Source: an uncultured bacterium
Lineage (GTDB): Bacteria; Bacillota; Clostridia; TANB77; CAG-508
Direction of reading: 5' to 3'
Assembly (NCBI GenBank): GCA_905214245.1
Contig: CAJMLO010000018.1
Location: 1 to 18,715 of the forward strand
Length of the DNA stretch: 18,715 nucleotides
A model generated the notes under the pieces. It was not told the origin of the DNA. It searched no databases and saw only the letters and a program-made list of their open reading frames with translations. Position numbers and translations under genes: made by a program. Positions within the stretch are counted from its first letter, which is position 1, and each line of letters begins with the position of its first letter. Below, one piece after another: positions 13,695 to 18,715 of this stretch.

Positions 13695-14601
13695 ATGTAT
13701 GAAGATATAAAAAGAAATAAAATAAAAACTGGAGTAATTGTAAGTATATTTTTAGTTGTAATTGCACTTATAGTTTACTATATTTGTATGGCTTTTGATT
13801 TAGGTTCTGTCTCAATTGTATGTGCTTTAATCTTCTCTATTATATCTACATTTGGTTCATATTACTACAGTGATAAAATCGTACTTACTGTAAATAATGC
13901 AAGACCTGCAACAACAGAAGAAAACAGACAGCTTGTAAATATTTTAGATGGACTTATGGTCTCATCTGGTCTTGAGCACAGACCAGGGTTATATGTTGTG
14001 GATGACCCTCAGCCAAATGCTTTTGCAACAGGAAGAAATCCAGAAAACGCTATCATATGTGTTACTACTGGCTTACTTGACAAATTAAATTATTATGAGC
14101 TTGAGGGAGTTATTGGACACGAGCTTGGTCATATTAAAAATTATGATATTCGACTTTCAGCAGTTGTAAGTGTTATGGTTGGATTTATTGTAATGCTTTC
14201 GGACTGGGCTAGTAGAGCTATTTTCTGGGGCTCACGGACGTGATAGAGATGATGATGACAGTAAAGGTAATGCAATTTTGATGATAATTGGTTTGGTTTG
14301 CGTTATTTTAGCTCCAATATTCGGACAGTTAATGCAACTTGCACTTTCAAGACGAAGAGAATATTTAGCAGATGCCACATCTGTTGAATTTACAAGAAAT
14401 CCTGATGGATTAATAAGTGCACTTGAAAAATTAGATAATGACAAAAATCAACTTAAAACAGCAAATAATGCAACAGCACATATGTATATTGTTGATCCAT
14501 TCAAGTCAAATTTAAAAGATGGCAGAAAAAAATCATCAAGTTTATTTTCAACACACCCTTCAATCGAAGATAGAGTTGAAGCAATAAAAAATTTAAAATA
14601 A
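13695..14601 (+). pseudogene. htpX: HtpX-type M48 metalloprotease, split by a frameshift
   Basis: HtpX is a membrane zinc protease that removes damaged membrane proteins. The first frame (13695-14243, 182 residues) has two N-terminal helices, PQPNAFATGRNPENAIICVT and the zinc motif HELGH (His142-Glu143-His146), then stops at TGA 14241. The family sequence continues in the +1 frame from about 14233 (HGRDRDDDDSKGN, third helix, then SRRREYLADATSVEF with the third zinc-ligand Glu, ending THPSIEDRVEAIKNLK at 14601). Joined, the protein is about 302 residues, normal for HtpX. One extra base (for example in the GGGG run at 14227-14230) or two missing bases near 14226-14234 would explain the break. 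The first fragment alone lacks the third ligand and should be inactive. The ribosome binding site is AGAGG before 13695. It may be a real mutation or a sequencing or assembly error; the flanking sequence shows no other decay. Confidence 0.85.
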
Positions 14602-14612
14602 TATATTTTGTT

Positions 14613-14643
14613 AAATAGAAGCTTTTTTTGCTTCTATTTTTTT
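14613..14643 (+). terminator. Terminator of lemA-htpX
   Basis: AAATAGAAGC (14613-14622) and GCTTCTATTT (14630-14639) form a 10-bp stem with a loop of seven T residues, followed by a T run to 14643. It begins 11 nt after the htpX stop. Confidence 0.9.
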
Positions 14644-14711
14644 GTATCAATTCACTCCTTGCATTTTCCTTACATAAGATATATCAGGATAAATTATAAA
14701 GGAGGCACAAT

Positions 14712-15482
14712 GTGAAAAAAATATTAGAAGTAAAAAACATAAACAAAAAATATCAAAGTAAAGAAGGAGAAATTTTAGCTTTAAATGATGTTAGTTTTGA
14801 TGTAAATGATGGAGAATTTATTTCTATAATTGGACCAAGTGGATGTGGTAAATCAACACTTCTTTCAATAATTGCAGGGCTTGAAAGCAAATCTTCTGGA
14901 AGTATTTCCTTAAACGGAAAAGAGATGGAAGGAAGCTCTCCAAGCATTGGCTATATGCTTCAAAGAGATTGTCTTCTCGAATGGAGATCAATACTTTCAA
15001 ATGCCATGTTTGGATTAGAAATAAAAGGTAAGACATCAAATTCGGATAAGGAATATGTAGAAAAATTATTAAAAAAATATAGCCTTTATGAGTTCAAGGA
15101 TAAATATCCGTCCGAACTTTCTGGTGGTATGAGGCAAAGAGCAGCATTAATCAGAACTCTTGCAATTAAGCCAAAAATTCTTTTGCTTGATGAAGCATTC
15201 TCAGCACTTGATTATCAAACAAGAATAATGGTTACAAATGACATTTATTCTATATTAAGAAAAGAACATATTACTGCAATAATTGTTACACATGACATCT
15301 CAGAGGCTATCAGCATGTCTGATAGAGTTTTAGTTCTGTCTGAACGTCCGGGAACTGTAAAACGCATTCACAACATTGATTTTGAAATAGATGGCAGAAA
15401 CCCTATAAATTGTAGAGAAAGTCCTAAATTTAGCACATACTTTAATACATTATGGAAGGAGCTTAAAGTAGCAAATGAATAG
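14712..15482 (+). CDS. ABC transporter ATP-binding protein (nitrate/sulfonate/taurine/thiamine-precursor class)
   Basis: This 256-residue ATPase drives an importer of the SsuB/TauB/NrtD/ThiZ class. Walker A is GPSGCGKST at 41-49, Q-loop Gln84, signature LSGGM at 136-140, Walker B ILLLDE ending at Glu161, D-loop SALD and switch His194 (VTHD). The YMLQRDCLLEWRSI segment after the Q-loop is characteristic of this subfamily. The start is GTG at 14712 with AAAGGAGG 6 nt upstream; an ATG 2 nt earlier is out of frame and meets a stop at once. It is first in a three-gene operon and overlaps the permease gene by 8 nt. No clear promoter box or riboswitch fits in the roughly 70-nt upstream gap. Confidence 0.93.
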   Translation: MKKILEVKNINKKYQSKEGEILALNDVSFDVNDGEFISIIGPSGCGKSTLLSIIAGLESKSSGSISLNGKEMEGSSPSIGYMLQRDCLLEWRSILSNAMFGLEIKGKTSNSDKEYVEKLLKKYSLYEFKDKYPSELSGGMRQRAALIRTLAIKPKILLLDEAFSALDYQTRIMVTNDIYSILRKEHITAIIVTHDISEAISMSDRVLVLSERPGTVKRIHNIDFEIDGRNPINCRESPKFSTYFNTLWKELKVANE

Positions 15483-16284
15483 AAAAGGACTCTCTTTAGA
15501 GAGAATACATTATTTAAAAAAGATAAAACAAAAAAAATATCTTGTTTTCATAGTTCAAATACTTATATTGTTTGGTTTTCTTGGTATATGGGAATTATGT
15601 GCAAGAAATGGAATCATAGATAGCTTCATAACAAGTCAACCAAGTAGAATATTAAAAACACTTATGGATTTAACATCAAATAATCTGTTAAAACATATTG
15701 GAGTAACAGTATATGAAACAATAGTAGGCTTCTTGCTTGGTACATTTTTAGGTATCATAATTGCAATTATACTATGGTGGTCAGACTTTTTATCAAAAGT
15801 TGCAGAGCCATTCTTAGTTGTTTTAAACAGCCTTCCCAAAGTTGCCTTAGGTCCAATTATCATAATATGGGTTGGAGCCGGAACAAGTGCAATTATTGTA
15901 ATGGCTATTGCAATTTCACTTATTGTAACAATACTTGAAAATTTGAATGGATTTTTGAAAACAGATAAAGAAATAATAAAAATGGCAAATACATTTAATG
16001 CAAGTAAATTTCAAATTCTAACAAAAATAGTCATTCCTGCAAACTTATCTACATTTATAAATTCTTTAAAAGTAAATATTGGTCTATCCCTTGTAGGTGT
16101 AATATCAGGAGAATTCCTTGTATCTAAAGCTGGACTTGGTTATTTAATTGTTTATGGAGGTCAAGTATTTAAATTAGACCTTGTTATGACAAGTGTCATA
16201 ATCCTTGGCGTAGTTGCAGGTATAATGTATGGTTCTGTACTACTTTTAGAAAAATTTATCCTACATTCAAAAAAATTCAAATAA
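15475..16284 (+). CDS. ABC transporter permease (SsuC/TauC-like)
   Basis: This 269-residue inner-membrane permease has about six helices. It has the BPD_transp_1 pattern: a first helix at about 24-43, a periplasmic stretch with the SQPSRILKTL motif typical of sulfonate/nitrate permeases, and an ATPase-contact loop NTFNASKFQILTKIVIPANL. GLSLVGVISGEFLVSKAGLG and a last helix near 240-262 follow. The ATG overlaps the end of the ATPase gene (ATGAATAG), which indicates translational coupling; AAGGAG lies about 13 nt upstream. It functions with the adjacent ATPase and binding protein. Confidence 0.93.
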   Translation: MNRKGLSLERIHYLKKIKQKKYLVFIVQILILFGFLGIWELCARNGIIDSFITSQPSRILKTLMDLTSNNLLKHIGVTVYETIVGFLLGTFLGIIIAIILWWSDFLSKVAEPFLVVLNSLPKVALGPIIIIWVGAGTSAIIVMAIAISLIVTILENLNGFLKTDKEIIKMANTFNASKFQILTKIVIPANLSTFINSLKVNIGLSLVGVISGEFLVSKAGLGYLIVYGGQVFKLDLVMTSVIILGVVAGIMYGSVLLLEKFILHSKKFK

Positions 16285-16298
16285 GGAGGTCGTTTATT

Positions 16299-17318
16299 TT
16301 GAAAAAAATAATAGCCATAGCTATAGTTGTTGTTGTACTTGTAGCAATAATTGCAGGTATAATGATAGCAAAGAAAAATAATAATACTGATGGTGCTAAG
16401 TTAAGCACTATAAGAGTAAATGAAGTAACTAGGTCTGTTTTTTATGCTCCACAATATGTAGCAATAAATAATGGATTTTTTAAGAATCACGATATAGAGG
16501 TTGAGCTTTCAACTGGTCAAGGTGCTGACGCCGTTATGACAGCCGTTTTAAGCAATAGTTGTGATATAGGTTTTGCAGGTCCAGAAGCATCTATTTATGT
16601 ATATAATGAAGGAAAAGAAGACTATACTGAGGTATTTGCACAATTAACTAAAAGAGATGGTTCATTTTTAGTCGCAAGAAAAGATACAGATAATTTTAGT
16701 TGGAATGATTTAAAAGGAAAAACCGTTATCCCTGGTAGAAAAGGCGGAGTTCCATACATGACACTTGAATATGTTTTAAAGAAAAATGGAATTGACCCTC
16801 AAAAAGATTTAACACTTGATGATAGCATAAAATTTGATCTTATGGCTGGTGCATTTGCATCAGGAAATGCAGATTATGTAACATTATTTGAGCCAACAGC
16901 GTCTGCTACTCAAACAGAAGGAAAAGGCTATATTGTAGCATCTGTTGGAAAAGAAGCTGGAGAAATTCCATATACAGCTTACTTTGCTAAAAAAAGTTAT
17001 ATTGAAAAGAATTCTACAATAATTCAAGGTTTTACAGACGCCATCTATGAAGGTCAACAATGGGTAAAAACACATTCTGCAAAAGAAATTGCAGAGGCCA
17101 TTCAAAGCTTCTTCCCTAGCACAAGCATTGATCAATTAACTACATCTGTTCAAAGTTATAAAGACATAGATGCTTGGAATGATACACCTGTACTAAAACA
17201 AGAAGCATTTGACAGACTTCAAGAAGTTATGACAATGGCAGGAGAACTAAAAAATACAGTTCCATATGATAAAATTGTAAATAACACTTATGCAAATAAT
17301 GCTATAAAAAGTAAATAG
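16299..17318 (+). CDS. ABC transporter substrate-binding protein (NMT1/THI5-like fold)
   Basis: This 339-residue extracytoplasmic binding protein completes the importer. An N-terminal hydrophobic segment (about 3-24, ended by KKNNN) exports or anchors it. The mature part begins with RVNEVTRSVFYAPQYVAINN and GFFKNHDIEVEL. CDIGFAGPEASIYVYNEG, LKGKTVIPGRKGGVP and the C-terminal VKTHSAKEIAEAI helix then follow, all typical of the SsuA/NMT1/ThiY group. There is no Cys lipobox, which is unusual for a Gram-positive binding protein, so the N-terminal helix may stay as an uncleaved anchor. The start is TTG with AAGGAGG 9 nt upstream. The ligand cannot be read from the sequence: aliphatic sulfonate, a pyrimidine thiamine precursor and riboflavin-like compounds are all bound by relatives. 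Confidence 0.9.
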   Translation: MKKIIAIAIVVVVLVAIIAGIMIAKKNNNTDGAKLSTIRVNEVTRSVFYAPQYVAINNGFFKNHDIEVELSTGQGADAVMTAVLSNSCDIGFAGPEASIYVYNEGKEDYTEVFAQLTKRDGSFLVARKDTDNFSWNDLKGKTVIPGRKGGVPYMTLEYVLKKNGIDPQKDLTLDDSIKFDLMAGAFASGNADYVTLFEPTASATQTEGKGYIVASVGKEAGEIPYTAYFAKKSYIEKNSTIIQGFTDAIYEGQQWVKTHSAKEIAEAIQSFFPSTSIDQLTTSVQSYKDIDAWNDTPVLKQEAFDRLQEVMTMAGELKNTVPYDKIVNNTYANNAIKSK

Positions 17319-17325
17319 AAATTAT

Positions 17326-17367
17326 GAAATAACAGACACTACATTAAGCTGTAGTGTCTGTTATTTC
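17326..17367. terminator. 17-bp hairpin between convergent genes, overlapping the tatD 3' end
   Basis: GAAATAACAGACACTAC (17326-17342) and its exact complement (17351-17367) form a 17-bp stem with an 8-nt loop. It starts 7 nt after the binding-protein stop. The right arm is the last codons of the convergent tatD gene, whose stop lies in the loop. No long U-tract follows on either strand, so termination may be partial or the stem may act as a 3' end protector for both mRNAs. Confidence 0.65.
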
Positions 17368-18201
17368 AAATATTTTCATAGCATTTTTATATGTTATTTT
17401 CGCTATATCTTCTAAACTCATTTCTTTTACATTTGCAATCTTTTCTGCAATATATTTAACATTTCTAGAATCGTTGCGAGTACCTCTATGTGGCTCTGGA
17501 GCAAGATATGGACTATCTGTTTCAATAACCATCTTATCAAGAGGAACCATTTGTATAATTTCATTTGCATTTTTAGAATTTTTAAATGTAACTGGTCCTG
17601 CAAATGAAATATAAAATCCCATTTTTAATGCTTGTTTTACAAGTTCTCTATTTAATGGACAACAGTGAAATACACCTTTTTTCGTAGCCTTAATCTTATT
17701 TTTTAAAATATCTATTGTATCATCTACTGCCTCTCTTGTATGTATAACAATAGGTAAATTATATTTATTTGCAAGTTCTATTTGTTTTATAAAGGCATAT
17801 TTTTGCAGAGCTTTATTTTCCTTATTCCAATAATAATCAAGTCCAATTTCTCCTATTGCAACTATTTTTCTATTATTATTTACAATATTTAAAGATTCTG
17901 CTGTATCACTTTCCACATCTTTCACAATATTTTGGTCTTTTTTTACAAGGTCTTCTATTCTTGATATTTGCTTATCTATTTCATCTACACCTTCTGATAT
18001 ATCATTTGGTGAAACACCTACAATATTAAACATCCAGTCATAGTCTTTTGCAATTTCTATGGCTTTTATAGAAGACTCTACACTATATCCCGCATTTACA
18101 AGCATTGTTATATTACTATTATAAATATCTTGTATAACCTGCTTTCTATCATTATCAAATTTTTCATCATTATAATGTGCATGTGTATCAAATAGTTCCA
18201 A
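17344..18201 (-). CDS. tatD: TatD family metal-dependent hydrolase
   Basis: This 285-residue protein has the TatD TIM-barrel fold, a family of metal-dependent DNases that in some members also act on tRNA or D-aminoacyl groups. The metal ligands are in place: His7 and His9 (DTHAH), Glu118 (GEIGLDYY), His154 (VIHTRE), His179 and Asp229 (ETDSPYLAPEPHRGTRN). Two deviations stand out. The usual GVHPH motif is GVSPND (62-67), and the usual HCFSG after His179 is HCCPL. An extra segment of about 20-25 residues lies between this point and the GEIGLD motif (about 85-110), making it longer than the usual 255-260. The start is TTG at 18201 with AAGGA about 7 nt upstream. It lies 15 nt after acpS and is probably cotranscribed with it. 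Confidence 0.9.
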   Translation of the reverse strand: MELFDTHAHYNDEKFDNDRKQVIQDIYNSNITMLVNAGYSVESSIKAIEIAKDYDWMFNIVGVSPNDISEGVDEIDKQISRIEDLVKKDQNIVKDVESDTAESLNIVNNNRKIVAIGEIGLDYYWNKENKALQKYAFIKQIELANKYNLPIVIHTREAVDDTIDILKNKIKATKKGVFHCCPLNRELVKQALKMGFYISFAGPVTFKNSKNANEIIQMVPLDKMVIETDSPYLAPEPHRGTRNDSRNVKYIAEKIANVKEMSLEDIAKITYKNAMKIFEITDTTA

Positions 18202-18216
18202 TCTTCTTCCTTCTTT

Positions 18217-18597
18217 CTAATGAAAAACTGCAACAACATTTGCTATTGCATATTCTTTTATGTGCGATAAACTAATATCAATACTTTCCAAGTTTTCAAG
18301 TCCACATTTTCTTAACTTGTCCATATTAATTTTAGGTCTTCCATTTGCATCATTTTCAACTTCTATATCTTGCCACATTAACTTGCTTCTATCTATATAA
18401 CCTGATATAGCTTTAAATACAGCCTCTTTTCCCGCAAACCTTGTAGCAAGATGTTGATATTTCATTTTATTAGATTTTTTACAATATTCTAATTCCTTTG
18501 TAGTATAAACTCTATTTAAAAAACTATCTGATAAATCTTCTACTGCTTTCTTAATTCTATCAACTTCAATAATATCAACACCTGTAGTAATTTTCAT
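18217..18597 (-). CDS. acpS: Holo-[acyl-carrier-protein] synthase
   Basis: This 126-residue enzyme transfers 4'-phosphopantetheine from CoA to a serine on acyl carrier protein and is essential for fatty acid synthesis. Family motifs are complete: the N-terminal TTGVDIIEVDRI with metal-binding Asp8, RFAGKEAVFKA with Glu58 and Lys62, and SLSHIKEYAIANVV near the C-terminus. Length is typical. AAGGGA lies about 10 nt before the ATG. It is flanked closely upstream by the end of a membrane-protein gene (17-nt gap) and downstream by tatD, so the three probably form one transcript whose promoter is outside the window. Confidence 0.97.
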   Translation of the reverse strand: MKITTGVDIIEVDRIKKAVEDLSDSFLNRVYTTKELEYCKKSNKMKYQHLATRFAGKEAVFKAISGYIDRSKLMWQDIEVENDANGRPKINMDKLRKCGLENLESIDISLSHIKEYAIANVVAVFH

Positions 18598-18614
18598 TTA
18601 TTTAAAATCCCTTC

Positions 18615-18715
18615 TTAAGATATCATCTGCATAAGTAAATTTATAACTCCTATTACAATTAGTACAACAATTGCTATAGCAAATTTACCATTTTTTTGAC
18701 TTACTTCCTCAACAT
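18615..18715 (-). CDS. C-terminal end of an unidentified membrane protein (runs off right edge)
   Basis: Only the last 33 codons are present. They read VEEVSQKNGK, then a hydrophobic helix (FAIAIVVLIVIGVINLL), then MQMIS and a TAA stop at 18617-18615. The protein therefore ends in a C-terminal membrane segment. It is the gene directly upstream of acpS on the same strand. I cannot name it from this fragment. Confidence 0.6.
   Translation of the reverse strand, partial: VEEVSQKNGKFAIAIVVLIVIGVINLLMQMIS

Noticed and set aside
14226..14243. Programmed +1 frameshift in htpX like that of prfB
   Set aside because: The region lacks a slippery CUU-UGA type site; the P-site ACG before TGA cannot re-pair well in the +1 frame, and the GGGG run is too far from the stop to act as the stimulator. 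A mutation or sequence error is simpler.
14641..14711. TPP or other riboswitch in front of the ABC importer that would identify its substrate
   Set aside because: Only about 70 nt separate the upstream terminator from the GTG start and no riboswitch core can be recognised.

Overview
The window is AT-rich DNA from a low-GC Gram-positive bacterium, most likely an uncultured or gut-type member of the Clostridia. The evidence is strong purine-rich ribosome binding sites, consensus TTGACA/TATAAT promoters, TTG and GTG starts, a sortase-anchored surface protein, an OmpR-type two-component pair, a DUF348/G5 wall hydrolase and many U-tract terminators. The standard bacterial code fits: TGG is Trp and TGA is used as a stop. 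No rRNA, tRNA, CRISPR array or insertion sequence was seen.

Left part (1-4886). The 5' half of rpoB runs off the left edge on the minus strand. It has its own consensus promoter and a leader of about 340 nt that contains several hairpins. Upstream of it lies a minus-strand cluster: a small membrane protein, a DUF4870-like protein and an IPQTG-anchored protein with a bacterial Ig-like domain. A short monocistronic unit (promoter, ribosome binding site, 41-codon ORF, terminator) lies at 4089-4305. It is followed on the plus strand by a COG2426-type small membrane exporter.

Middle (4949-12714), all minus strand. This stretch holds a response regulator/histidine kinase operon and an exonuclease III plus AI-2E-family transporter operon. 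The exonuclease promoter sits between two related 37-38 bp imperfect palindromes. Next come a type IV toxin-antitoxin pair (AbiEi/AbiEii) with a large inverted repeat just downstream of its -10 box, and a DUF348-G5-SleB-like cell-wall hydrolase.

Right part (13065-18715). lemA and htpX lie in the classic pair on the plus strand, with a 14-bp intercistronic hairpin. htpX carries a frameshift between its HExxH motif and its third zinc ligand. A complete ABC importer of the nitrate/sulfonate/thiamine-precursor class (ATPase, permease, binding protein) follows, converging on a minus-strand run of tatD-family hydrolase, acpS and the 3' end of an unknown membrane-protein gene.

The most unusual items are the twin palindromes around the exonuclease III promoter, the stand-alone 41-codon mini-gene, the structured rpoB leader, the abiE operator candidate and the broken htpX. 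None clearly amounts to a wholly new multi-gene system. The best candidates for undescribed biology are regulatory.
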